The notes under the pieces are model-generated. The model did not search any database. It saw nothing but the letters and a program-made list of their open reading frames with translations, and had not been told where the DNA came from. A stretch of 64,000 nt of DNA, taken from positions 3,224,501-3,288,500 of the forward strand of contig NC_087385.1 of NCBI RefSeq assembly GCF_963675165.1, read 5' to 3'. Of this stretch, positions 11,706 through 22,199 are shown in pieces (position 1 is the first letter of the stretch; the number at the start of each line of letters is the position of its first letter). This stretch comes from Halichondria panicea (lineage: Eukaryota > Porifera > Demospongiae > Suberitida > Halichondriidae). The position numbers and the translations under genes are program-made.

Positions 11706-12350
11706 TTAGAGTACTTTCACGCAATCTTCTGAGTTGGGACTTCTGAGTTGGGGCGACTGTGGAATCGAGGTGTGTGTCTTCTTGAGATTTGCAGATAAAC
11801 CAGGCAATTGCCCAAGAGAAAATATGTCGCTGTATATGCTTTGCTTAAACTCTCCATGAATAACTTCAGGCGCTATATGTGGGTACTTCGAAAGGTATTC
11901 AGATCTCATTTAGGGTATACATTTAGGGTATACAAATGACCAGACTCTTTCTCAGTAGCTTTACCAAAGTCTATTAGATACATTGCTTCCAGTGACGTTG
12001 ATGCACAACTTGTTGGATTTGGATTTTATGTCATTGTGGATAATTTTGACGCTTGAATGTAAGTAGCTGAGAGCATCAATCAATTGTGCACAGACTAGAA
12101 TCCATTCTCTTGCACAAGTAAGGTGTCTGGGATGTTGCATCTCTTGGAATAAAGTGAATTGTGTGATATTCTTAGTGGCCGGGCAGACGTACAAACAGCA
12201 AACAAGTAAGGTAAGTGTGGATGACAAACCTTGATTAGCTTCATGAATGGCATCGCGTTGAGCCGTACGTGGAAGCAGCTCTTTCACAGCAACCCTGTAT
12301 AACTGAACACATACCACAGAGAAAGATCCTCGACCAATGTACCTACTGCT
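11706..12350 (-). CDS. Eukaryotic-type protein kinase domain (partial, broken frame)
   Basis: Reading the minus strand from about 12345: a glycine-rich loop (IGRGSFSVV), then VAVKELLPRT with the ATP-anchoring Lys. An apparent intron follows (donor after HEANQ, near 12230), then IIQFTLFQEM or a close variant. The catalytic loop is ALSYLHSSVKIIHNDIK, with HND in place of HRD, followed by Asn. Next come LIDFGKATEK (DFG motif, near 11960-11990), HIAPEVIHG (APE motif) and YSDIFSLG (the D-x-[WF]-S-x-G helix F motif). All core motifs occur in family order. The frame changes between the catalytic loop, DFG and APE segments, and a 13 bp tandem duplication (atttagggtatac, near 11910-11936) lies between DFG and APE. 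The HND substitution leaves the catalytic Asp intact. Substrate unknown. Confidence 0.7.
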
Positions 12351-12689
12351 TTCCTTTCCATTATCGATTGGGTCTACTAAGTCACTAGGTCTACTAAGTC
12401 TACTAAGTCACTAGGATCAATCTGGTTGGTGAATAGGCTGCTGTATGACACTAGGAGCAAGTTGCCGTCCTTTCAGTACGATATGTTCTTTTAGCCGTTT
12501 GAGTAGCCACCTGTCCCAAAACGATCTAGCCATGCACTAAAGTTGCTGTTTGCTCGATTTGAAGTGCTTTTCTCTCGCTGTGCAATTGTTTTCTCGATAG
12601 CAGGACGGAATATCGAAGTCCATATATTTGCTCTCAGTTTTCTGAGTTGAAGATTTGGTTTTCTCCTTCAATATTACTTTACAATGTAT

Positions 12690-14510
12690 ATTTCTTTACA
12701 ATGTTCTCGATGGTTTTCGTTTGTTCTTTTCTTCCACTTTTGCCGATCAAATCCTGAATAGTCGTGTTGTTTAAATTCCTTTAAGCATTTGCAGGGGCGG
12801 ATCCAGGAAAAACGAAAGGGCAAAGCCCCGTACGAGGGTGGCGGAGCCAGGGGAGCATCCCCCTCCCACCTCGCCGGAGGCGAAATTTTTTGCTTTTTAC
12901 AATTTGCTCACACTTTTACTTTGCTCACACTTTTACTTTTGAACTGTCATATTAATAAGTGAATACTGAATATGAAAAAGTTAATACAAAAAACTCGTTC
13001 TAATCAATAAAAGGATGTATACTGTAGATGTTACCATCTACATTCATGCACTCTTGGTACATAAAAGAATCACAATGCCTACCCAGACTGCACTGAGAGT
13101 AGGCTGCTTCCTTGCAACTAGCTGAAAAAGTCTGAGATCTGCTCCATGTTGCAGCTCAACTGCATGCACAATAGCCTCCTTCACAAGGCCTAGGAAAAGA
13201 GGCCTGGGATATGATCGAGGGATTCGAGGCTACAAAACATTGCACAAGGAGCTAACTCAGCAACAGCAATAGTTGACATGCACTTTACTATTATAGTTCT
13301 AGAGCTAGTAGACTACGTACGTACGTATGTCCAGCTAGCTAGCCTACATCCTTAGTAGCTAGACTTGGCTATTGTCTAGCATCTCTTAAGAGATGCATAA
13401 GTAACAAGGTTGGTGGCAAAATTGTTGTAACCTCAGACTAGCAATACATAGGTAGTTTTTCAAAGGGAGGGGGGGGGGCTTCAGCCCCTCAAAATCACCC
13501 CTGGATCCGCCCCTGATTTGTTACATGCCAATCTGGCAAAGTGTCCCAGAAATCCACATACCTTCCTGCTTGCTGGTATGTCTGCTTGCTGGTATGTCGC
13601 AACTTACACAGGTTATTGCAAGGCGAACATTCACGTTTAGAGTAATTCCATTGCATGTTACTGGAATTAGAACACCTTTCCAGAACTCTTTTAATTCTTC
13701 GACCAATGGAGAAAGATACGAGTTAATACTGAGTGACATCTCATTTGGTCCAGGCATTAGTCTAACCAATATCACGTTTTCTTTTTTGTACCTCTCACTT
13801 CGAGGAAGATTTTGAACAGTAAGATATAATGCACCTGTAGAATAAGTGGTGTGTTTGAATGGTTGGAACCAGTCTACATTTAGTGAGAGTAAATATGAGT
13901 TTGGGTTAGCCAGAATATACTCAAACGTCTTCCATACATTGCCATCATATTTGATGGAATTGATTTCTTTCGTTCTTCCGACATTTCCGACATTGAGAAA
14001 TAAAGAAATAAACTGCTTTTTGTTCATCAGTTTGGTGATACTTTGCTTTAGTGGTCTGTAGGGGTAAACCTTGTGTGGAACCAGGCGATATCCTTTCTTT
14101 GTATGCTGCTTTTTCAGAAGAAGGAATCCACATTCAGTACGTTGACGTTGGTGAGGGTGTTCTACATGGCAACACTTCTTTGATTCTTTGATTCTTTGCA
14201 ACCACTAGCTGTTGTATAAACACAGTTATCAAACTCATATATGGAGTGACATTTCGAACAAACAACGTACTCGAAACCTAATGCCTTGTGTATCTGTGCA
14301 TGTGTTTTGGGTACATTGGATGCAAGTTCAATAATGCTATTGACTTGAAAGGCTCGGCCAAGTGTCAAAACAAATTTCAAGAAGCTTGTGAGTGCTACAT
14401 TTGAGACTTTGAAAGCACTTTGCCAAAGGACAAGGAAAATTAACAGGTAATTCAGCGGACTATGTAGATAGGGTATCTTCTGAATCAGAAGATGACCATA
14501 CTTCTTCCTA
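12690..14510 (-). pseudogene. CACTA-type (tnp2-like) transposase, split by an insertion
   Basis: Reading from about 14510 downward: an N-terminal segment with VCSKCHSIYEFDNCVY (C-x2-C-H-S-x-Y), KCCHVEHPHQRQRTECGFLL, a GYRLVPHKVYPYRPLK block, a YDGNVWKTF block, LSLNVDWFQPFKHTTYSTGA, LYLTVQNLPRSERYKKENV, LVRLMPGPNEMSLSINSYL, PLVEELKEFWKGV and CVSCDIPASR. These are the conserved blocks of the tnp2/Transposase_21 family in order. A 16 bp tandem duplication (13567-13598) shifts the frame just after CDIPASR; past it another frame reads VCGFLGHFARLACN. The gene is then interrupted by the 724 bp element at 12792-13515 and resumes as CLKEFKQHDYSGFDRQKW. A triplication of attctttg (about 14180-14200) disturbs the N-terminal frame. 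The downstream end is uncertain. Confidence 0.8.
12792..13515. mobile_element. Non-autonomous hAT-like element, copy 1 (5 bp target duplication)
   Basis: A 724 bp element with 16 bp perfect terminal inverted repeats CAGGGGCGGATCCAGG. It is flanked by the 5 bp duplication atttg (12787-12791 and 13516-13520). CAGGGGCGG ends are typical of hAT elements, and a 5 bp duplication fits the hAT5 subgroup better than the usual 8 bp. Sub-terminal GC-rich stretches (gcaaagccccgtacgagggt) and an oligo-G tract (13466-13478) are seen; there is no ORF of note. Removing one atttg and the element joins the codons of the surrounding transposase exactly. A related copy lies at 48040-48407, inverted. Confidence 0.85.
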
Positions 14511-15040
14511 AAATAATAGTAGCTTATGCATGAGGCACAAATATATAGATATTATTGTGAGTATAGTGTGATGTTGAGATGTTGAATATTCGTACAGATA
14601 CTGTACTGTACTGACTCGTATATATATACCTGAATGGGATGATCTATTCCAGTTGTATCGGTATCGAAGCTTGCATGTCATCAGCGCCTAAATCATGATC
14701 AGACATAACTGTAGACTGCTCAGAGTCAATGCTGCCTGGCCCATCTGACGATTAACGATTAACGGAATTATAAACACAGTTCCGGTATATTAAAACGTGT
14801 ATAAATTATATATAATGCTATGTAGTACCAGCTAATAAGTAATAATTATGTCATAATTATAATACAGCTAGCCCCATGCAGGCCATGCACACGTCTGAGT
14901 TAAGCACACACTAACTATTTTTGTCCATTATATATAATAATAACGAATAATTATGGTGAAATAATTATGGTGAAATAATTATGCTAGTGCATGGTGCTTC
15001 AATTATATTTGGAGCTATATCTAGATCTAGTCTGACGAGG

Positions 15041-15080
<40 letters not shown>

Positions 15081-15753
15081 GCAGTATTCAATTTATACCG
15101 GAACAAGCTGAATGTTCATCATCAAGATCGTTGTCATGTCAGTGTCGCTGTGACCACTCAATGGCGGCTCTTCAGCAAGCTCTATGCCTGTAATAAGTCA
15201 CTTGCTGCTCACAGTACTTATAACCATTCTTTTTGGGAGGTGGTCCATAGTTCTGTGCAGTTTCTTATATATATAGTTGCTAAACTCTTCAGAATTAATG
15301 CACACTACGAACACAATAATTATAAGTATCATATCAAGAAGTAGATCTAGCTAGCTAATAATTGTTTTCTGATAGTAAACAATGACTTAACAGAAACGGA
15401 GAAGCGGAGAATTACTGTAGCACTTGCAAGCCACTCCCTTTTCTCTGATTGGACGACCGTGACTCTGGGCTACAGCTGCTGTCACGTGTCACGTGCAAAT
15501 TATCCAGATGCGTCAAGCGTCACAGATCTATCTAGCCAGCCTTTTGATACTTGTACCACAGTGTGTGACTAGTAGCAAAATCAGGATCCAAAACTGGGGA
15601 GTACAGTACAGGATATATCAAGTTTCAAGAAGCAAGCGTATTAAGGAGCAAGTGTATTAAGGCACCTCCAGCTCCAGAACAATATTAAACATAGTACAGA
15701 GTTTGCTCTTAAACAGACCAATCAGATTTATGATCTCCACGTGAAAGAAGAAA
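14511..15753. other. Intergenic with (TA)n microsatellite
   Basis: A (TA)n tract spans about 15044-15077. On the minus strand near 14640-14750 an acidic open stretch (DGPGSIDSEQSTVMSDHDLG) could be a 5-prime exon of the CACTA transposase, since it is acidic, in the right orientation and flanked by AT-rich DNA; this is weak. No other gene is recognised. Confidence 0.35.
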
Positions 15754-16470
15754 ATGGACCCAAAGCTGTTTGCTGTGTTATTGGGACAAGTTGCTGCTGG
15801 GCGTGCATCAGCTGTACATCCAACTCAACCTTTGATTGCTCCAAAGCCCAAGGGAAAGGCAGATCTACCCCGGCCCCTTCAGCAAGTTAGTGAGAATGTG
15901 GCACAAATTAATAACTCAGGAACCCAATTTAATGTTCGAAACACAGTTGTTAAGCAAGCAGTTTGTCAGTCACCACAGCAACGAACGTATTTAATCCTAT
16001 CAAGAAGAAAGAGTGGAAAACTTTTGTATTGAAATTGGAACTTAACAGCTATCTGAGTGTTAGAGCCCTTCGTGAGGAGGGCTTTGATGTTGGCTATATT
16101 GTTGGTTCTGATATATTGTTGGTTCTGAGCGATGATATCAAGTGAAAAATTGGTTGAATGCTGTGGTGTGTCGGTTTGCCTGAGAGACGTATTGAAAGTG
16201 GTATTGTATGTGTAGACTCAGAATCAGATGACAAGGAAAAAACGCGAGCAGTTGGAAGGAAAGGTCATTGGAAGGAAAGTCTCTTGTATCTAAAGCACAA
16301 CGAATAGATTCCATCGCGAATGAACTCAGTGAAAAACATGGGTCAGTGAAAAACATGGGAATACTACAATAAGATACAATACAAACTTTCAGCCCACCGC
16401 CTGGCTCAATATGGAGTAATACTCCAAAGCATTACTCCAAAGCATTCGAAGAATAATGAAGATGATGCAA
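15754..16470 (+). CDS. Unrecognised coding region with repeated frame breaks
   Basis: Starts at an ATG in a plausible context (aaaATGGac). The 92-residue frame opens MDPKLFAVLLGQVAAGRAS and is Pro, Gln and Ala rich. Downstream frames encode EWKTFVLKLELNSYLSVRAL, REQLEGKSLVSKAQRIDS, IANELSEKHG and YYNKIQYKLSAHRLAQYG. This helical, charged sequence looks coding although it jumps frame. The jumps coincide with tandem duplications: an exact 17 bp doublet at 16095-16128, and near-exact doublets near 16240-16275, 16320-16352 and 16413-16445. I do not recognise the family. It could be a transposon-associated protein or a host gene hit by duplications. Confidence 0.4.
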
Positions 16471-17097
16471 TGGCATGTGCTTTTACTACCATGCTACCAT
16501 GGCATCCGCATTTTCTCCGAGGCCTTCACGATCTGATCATACTACTCCTACTAATACCCATCAGGAATGTCGCCTGGTCGAAAAATTGACCTACAAGCAA
16601 AGTTATTCAGTCAAATTGACATGATTCATGGGATGCTTAAGCGAGGTGGCTTAAGCGAGGTGCAATAGCAGTTTGAAAAACGAAGGTGTTGTCTACTAAC
16701 ACAACTTGACTATTTAGAATTATTGATTTAGCCTTATTCATTGTATTGTGCATGCATGATGTATCCGACACAATCTTCAACAGTTACACTATTAAATGCC
16801 ATTGAAACCACTAGTCGAGGAGAACATGTGGCATCATAAGCAACTTCGTTACGTTTCAAAAAATATTTGACCTTTGCTTCTATTACCGATTAAGCAAGAT
16901 GCTTTATCAGCAAAATGGCACAGCATCAATAATAATAGACCTTCTTCATGAGCAGGGGTCTCCAAGCAGTAGTGCAGCTTCTTCATTTACATTATAGACA
17001 CATGCACTTATAGACACATGCACAACAACTCTTTCCAGGAGCTGAAGTTACTGGCAAGCACAGCTGCCTTGCAATTAAGTTGGTGCTAGGTCACCGC
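16471..17097. other. Intergenic
   Basis: No gene recognised. Doublets occur near 16640-16665 (cttaagcgaggtg) and 16992-17024 (atagacacatgcac). Confidence 0.35.
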
Positions 17098-17460
17098 TGT
17101 TTCACAACAATGAAAATTCACCACTTAGTTTAGATAATACATTCCTCCAAACCACAAACCAGTGGAAGTGGGGGCTGGTTTTGGAGCATCCCATGGGGAT
17201 TCCTAAGTACCGTATAGCGCGAAATTTTCGAGGCACTTATATTTCGTGGATTGGCCTCTAAAAACCATTTCGTTGCACAATGTTCGCGGACTTACCGCCT
17301 TTAACTTTGCATGATAGCAGGTAATTCTAATTAAAGAACACTTCGTGTAGAATTCTAACCCACGAAATCTGCGAAAATTAAGCCCCTCGAAAATTTCGCG
17401 CTGTACGATATGTGAAAAATGTGACTGTGCTGGAATATAGCGCATGTGCTTTCCATAGAT
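17098..17460 (+). repeat. Dispersed repeat C, copy 2 (interrupted)
   Basis: Same family as 9658-9790. It is interrupted at about 17208 by a 203 bp MITE and resumes with tgtgaaaaatgtg and gcatgtgctttcc. Confidence 0.7.
17208..17410. mobile_element. Fold-back MITE, TACCGTAT family, TA target
   Basis: 203 bp between TA dinucleotides (17208-17209 and 17409-17410). The left end TACCGTATAGCGCGAAATTT is mirrored by aaatttcgcgctgtacgata at the right, and the inverted repeat runs about 30 bp with few mismatches. The interior repeats cgaaa and tttcg motifs related to the ends. It sits inside repeat C, whose other copy at 9658 lacks it. Confidence 0.85.
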
Positions 17461-17674
17461 ACCAGTTTGATAAAAATTGATAGATACTGCACAAGCTGTG
17501 TTGGCTGTGTTGGCTTGTACAAACAAGTACATCATTTTGGACAAGGGACCTCCAGCAAAGAAGCGCTTCTGTCACCATCTGTGTTTCCTATAAGCAGCAG
17601 TTACTTGTCCTGAGGTATGACGCAGGCTGGAATAGGCATCGTTCTTTACAGAAACTATTTCAAATAATACATGA

Positions 17675-19688
17675 CTAGTCTGATAAGTACGTACATACAT
17701 ACGTATGTACATATATATGTATAAACAAATTCATAATTTGGCCTCTTTTGAGGGGGACGTCTGCATGCAATGGCAACATGTACGAAGTCTGTCTACACCA
17801 TTCGGGATGTTTCGGAATGATGCCTTTATATTGTTGAAATAGGTCCCAATCCCACTCGCCACTCGTTAAGCCAGTCAACCACATAGCATGGGAATCACAC
17901 TTGCATCGGGAAATCGCTCCCGATAAAAGCTCATGAAGGTAGACAAAGTTAGTCAATATACATTTACAAAAGTAATTATAGATTACCTAGAAGAGCAATT
18001 TCTTCGTCAGTTATGTATGGCTTGTTATAGAATAGCAAACACCACAAAATATTTTCTGTGTATCCTCTCAGCTCGCTGCATGATAGCAGGACAGTAAACA
18101 CCGCATTGCAGAGAGTCACCGGCTGTAGAGAGAGCTGTAAGTATAATTATTGTACAGTTGTGATTATTATTATACCTTGAGAGTTAGGTGGACGTGGTTT
18201 CCCACAAACGTTCCTCCATAATAGGATATCTAGGGCTTTTACAAAGGGACCGTCCTCTTGCTTGAAGTGTCTTATGTATTGCTGACATAGTGTTCCAATT
18301 AACACTCACCAGTTTATTTACTTTCGTAGCAATTTCTTCTAACTCTCTGAGCGGAGTGCTTGCAGCTCCTCCTCATCCTCCTCCTCATCCTCACCAAACA
18401 GTACGAATATGGCTATTAGATCATTGAGTTGATCGATCTGTTCATTTGCCCTAGTTCACAAATTATCTCTATAGCATGTAAGGCCTGTCTATCTCATCTT
18501 TGAGGGTCCTCGCTCTAGTAACGTAGTTGGAGTAACTGGGGCCCCCCTTGTCGCAACTATCCTCCTCATCTCGAACAGCCACGTCCAGCACATGGCACTC
18601 ATCTTCCAGCAACTGGAAGAGGCGATAGAATATGAATATGCCTAGAGTACATCATTTTAGGGAATAAAGTCATGGGTGAGTTAAACTCATACAGTGTAGC
18701 AGTCTTACTTGATTCAAAGGAATCTCTGATGCAGTTGTTGAAATTTTTCACATTTTTCGAAATCTGGTGATCTTGTACGATACTATCAGTACTTCTGCTC
18801 GGAATCTTGGCGGGAGGGTTCCAGTTGGTCCGATGTCACGATGTCACCAAGCACCACAAGCAATTTTTTGTACTAAGTTACCTGAAGCACCTGACAGCCC
18901 AAATATATAGCACAAGAACTCATAGTCGCCACTTAGAAAGACGTATACATTATATTGTGTTTAACCCATTGTACATGTTGTTGTACCTCCATGTTCTCTT
19001 GTGAAGGTTGTCCACCTGATCCTGAAATCGCATGTTATCAGGCGCCTCAAACACGCAAAAAGCACAGGTGTTGACAGGGGAGTTGGGGTGATCAACATTG
19101 CATATTTGAAAACTCATCTTGAAGCTCCCTTGTCTCCACACAGCTTTACCCAGATTTCATTCTCGGGTATCCTCCCTTCGTGCCAGGTTAGTCGGTGCAC
19201 TCTAAATTGAATTACATCATGAGAAGTATAACAGTATCTCTATGCACCTTCTCTCTGCATCATCATTACATACTTTCAATCTTATCCCAGGGTGCTGCAC
19301 ATGGGAACGTTTTTAATCTCAACCGTGTGTCTTCCATCCTTGACAGGGAATGTGAATGGAACAAGCTCAGACTTAAGGTTATCAACCCCTGCCAGTGACT
19401 CTGCCTCTGCTTCTTCTCAGAAGCAATTTTGATGTTAGGTCCCAGCATTCTTCAAAGAAAAAAGAAATAAGGTAAAAGTTGTCATGCATTAATTGTACCT
19501 TCTCATGATCCTTAGTCTGTTATAAGGGCTTGCTGTAACAGAAAACTCCCCTTGAAAGCACCTCGGTCTTCCTTCCCAATCACCTTGACTTCGTTACACA
19601 TCTGTGCTACCTCCTCTCCACCACTCACTCGCTTGAGTCTCAGGGTGGTCTGGCTCGCACTCCCACTAGAAACGCTCACTTGCACCAT
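17675..19688 (-). CDS. Multi-exon gene of an unnamed family (GDYEFLC / SFKMSFQICN type)
   Basis: Likely start ATG at 19688 (MVQVSVSSGSASQTTLRLKR, first exon to about 19540). Later exons read SELVPFTFPVKDGRHTVEIK (about 19310-19400), IPENEIWVKLCGDKG with FKMSFQICNVDHPNSPVNT and CVFEAPDN (about 19010-19190), then GDYEFLCYIFGLSGAS (about 18890-18940). Further exons are YRLFQLLEDECHVLDVAVRD (about 18480-18660), QYIRHFKQEDGPFVKALDIL (18177-18290), VTLCNAVFTVLLSCSELRGY (17987-18122) and CKCDSHAMWLTGLTSGEWDW (about 17740-17945). Several exons end at GT donors and begin after AG acceptors. I recall similar blocks (GGDxGGGSFKM, PNS-x2-NT, FEA-x-D, GDYEFLC-x2-(Y/F)GLSGA) in unnamed proteins of cnidarians and sponges; no biochemical role is known to me. 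A one-base shift lies near 19105. The family is often seen next to transposon genes, so transposon origin is possible. Confidence 0.5.
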
Positions 19689-19840
19689 TGTGCAAGGCTG
19701 TAAATAATATTATGTGCAGCTAATAATAATAATAATAATAATTTTGTTCCTACCTGTCCCCCTGTCTTTACTACTAGAGTGGTGCATACTGCGCTTAATG
19801 ATACTTGACTGCATGCAGTTTCTCCTCGAGAGGCGTCAAA

Positions 19841-19950
19841 GACATTTCTTGTGGTCTAATCAAGAGGCGGAGTGGGACAGGCTTAAAGTGTGAGTGCACA
19901 CACTTTAAGCCTGTCCCACTCCGCCTCTTGATCAGACCACAAGAAATGTC
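19841..19950. repeat. 110 bp near-perfect hairpin
   Basis: The arms 19841-19890 and 19901-19950 are reverse complements over 50 bp with one mismatch (taatcaag against tgatcaag), with a 10 bp loop tgagtgcaca. The arms contain gaggcggagtgggacaggct. It is too perfect for an old duplication. Confidence 0.9.
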
Positions 19951-20498
19951 CTGGTCTACCATGTTTCTTTGGCCACACTGTGAGTGCTAGCTCCGGTGCA
20001 CACTACACAATTCTGAGCATACCATGTTGAAATGAAATTGTTATTGTAGGGTAGTATGGGGTACCACCACTTGCTTCCCTTTTAGTATGTTGTTGCACGA
20101 ATAGATGTCTTCTAAATCTGTGTCAATCTCTATTTTAAACACATTCAGGAGATCAGCCTTATGGCCCGAGCAAGAAATATTACGATTCTGGGAGCCTTTT
20201 TTATTTTTGAAGAAAGACCCACAAACCCGGTAGTGCTTTGAGAGCTCAGCTCTTCACTCATTGTACGATCATATAGTCCTGAAGGTTTAATGTAATAGCT
20301 GAATGTATTATGACTTACACTAAACTTATGATATGTACGAAGTTAAAGTTATTATATTGTTACAAAGAACGTTGCCTATTATTTTGAAAACACAAGTATG
20401 GCTCCTCTTGAATTTGCTGCAGGGTAGACCTCCTAGATAACAGCCCTTTGAAATCATCCACTTATCACCTTGTAGTTGTACATCAATTATAGTTAACA
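19951..20498. other. Intergenic
   Basis: No gene recognised. Homology of the transposase to the right appears to end near 20499. Confidence 0.4.
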
Positions 20499-21804
20499 TC
20501 AATTATGAATTGCACACACCAGCAGTCCATAGTGGTGCGGTGGCAAGTAGTCAATGAGCAGAGGTAGTGAGTAATACAAAAGCCATGTACGTAGTTCTGA
20601 TGCTTTCCAGTATTCAAGGTGTTTCTGAATAGATCTGGGGGGGGCGGGCGGGCGGTTGAATTCATGAGGGGGAGTTTGCTTCAGAAGTTCACTGTCTATA
20701 TCAGCACTCTTACGTCCAAGGTAGTACGGCTCCTTGTAAGACTTAGCCAGCCATCGTGTTACACCTTCCAACACTGCATGCATGTAGTCGACAGGTACAG
20801 AATCGACTAAGTTTATCATTGAGGTGAGCGGAGATATTCCATTCTGACTAGCTTCAGCTTTGCGAACGATTTCAGAATGAGATCTTAATGGGTAAACTGT
20901 ATTGGGTGGGTATGTGAGTGTCTTGTTACCGAGCAGCCATGCTGGCCATTGAATTGTTTGGCACACAGAGCTGCAGGTAAATCGAATATTGCCATCACAA
21001 TGGCTACGTCTAGGTCCATGAAGAGTATTTACAACAAGGCGGAGTCTATCGATTTGACGTGCTAGAGGTTTTAGGAGGAGCTTCATATTTGGCTTTGACG
21101 GACCTGCTGACAGTTTCTCAGCATTAGTTCTAATCGTAGCTGGGAGGTTAAGAATCACTAAGAATCACTAGGAACACTGGCCACATACTGACAGTAGATG
21201 ATTTGAAGATGATTTGAAGATGATTTGAAGATAGGCACACCATCAGTAGAATCCCCACCAGAGAATCGACCTGACGTCACTCCTTCACGTAACACAGCCC
21301 CATCCCAAACATAATCATACAAGGTCAATCCAATGAGTGAATCAGAGTCTTCTGCATAGGGATAAGTGTATAGGGATAATTGTGTCCATTTATATTTTAT
21401 ATTTTAATACTTCATGCACGCACGCACACACACACACACACACCACTTACTACACACCACTTACTTGATAATACTGCTTCCACAGACTTTGTAATGTCCA
21501 AATGCACTAAGTCGGCAGTGGAGATTTCCACAGATACATTAGTCATGCATATTTTCTTATGGCTATGACGAGGAGTCTGTCTTCCGAAAAACCTTTTCAA
21601 TTTGTAGAGAGTGGGAGGTATTAGATTTTGCTGAGGGGAGATGATGCTGTTGAAGAATTGCATGATGTGTGCTTCAAAAACAGTAACATTTGCACCAGGA
21701 TAAAGAGGTTGTGAAGATATTTCTGGCATGGAGAGGGTCGGTGAAGACGTGGGCGTGGAGAGGGTTGGTGAAGACGTGGGCGTGGAGAGTGCCGATGAAG
21801 ACAT
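20499..21804 (-). pseudogene. CACTA-type (tnp2-like) transposase, second locus
   Basis: Two coding blocks of the same transposase class as at 12.7-14.5 kb. The upstream block (21804 to about 21412) carries LYPGANVTVFEAHIMQF and LYKLKRFFGRQ, an N-terminal region of the family. The downstream 219-residue frame (21158-20499) carries SVPVDYMHAVLEGVTRWLAK, YYLGRKSADIDSELLKQ, TPPHEFNRPP, LEYWKASELRTWLLYYSLPL and YGLLVCAIHN, the conserved region after the catalytic core. The central region seen in the other locus (NVDWFQPF to CDIPASR) is not found between them, so either introns or a deletion separate the blocks. The two loci cover mostly complementary parts of the protein. Probably inactive. Confidence 0.75.
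21423..21443. repeat. (CA)n microsatellite
   Basis: A short CA dinucleotide run, followed by a doublet of caccacttact. Confidence 0.8.
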
Positions 21805-21960
21805 GGGCGAGGAGGGAGAGGAGAGGGAGAAGAGAGTGCTGGTGAAGACATGGTGAAGACATGGGCGAGGAGAGTGCTGGTGAAGCGAGATGGTGAAGCG
21901 AGATGGGTGAGGAGGGGAGGAGGGGGAGAGTGTTGGTGATGTTGATGAAGATGGTGTAGA
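21720..21960. repeat. Minisatellite, 24 bp-type units
   Basis: Imperfect tandem units of the form ggtgaagacgtgggcgtgga and gaggagag. On the minus strand they translate as Ser/Thr/Pro repeats (STPTSSPTL), giving the transposase upstream frame a low-complexity leader. Unit length and phase vary. Confidence 0.7.
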
Positions 21961-22199
21961 AACATCTAGTGGGGAGCCTGCATAGTTACAGAGCCTCCGG
22001 TAAGTACGTTGTCAAACCCAGTAAAGTACTGATGCTAGACAGGCACGCTTGGAACAAGACAGACAGAGGCACACACAACAGAGAAACGTGAATCCAGATA
22101 TAACACAATCTGCTGTGGAATGCAAGTTGCAAAACATTCACTCTAAGCTGGCATCTTTGGAGTTCTACAGCTGCACGTCGTGAAGTTCCCCAATCTGGT

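Noticed and set aside
14981..15193. ORF with a Tyr-Ile run at 15.0 kb
   Set aside because: It is made by the (TA)n microsatellite.
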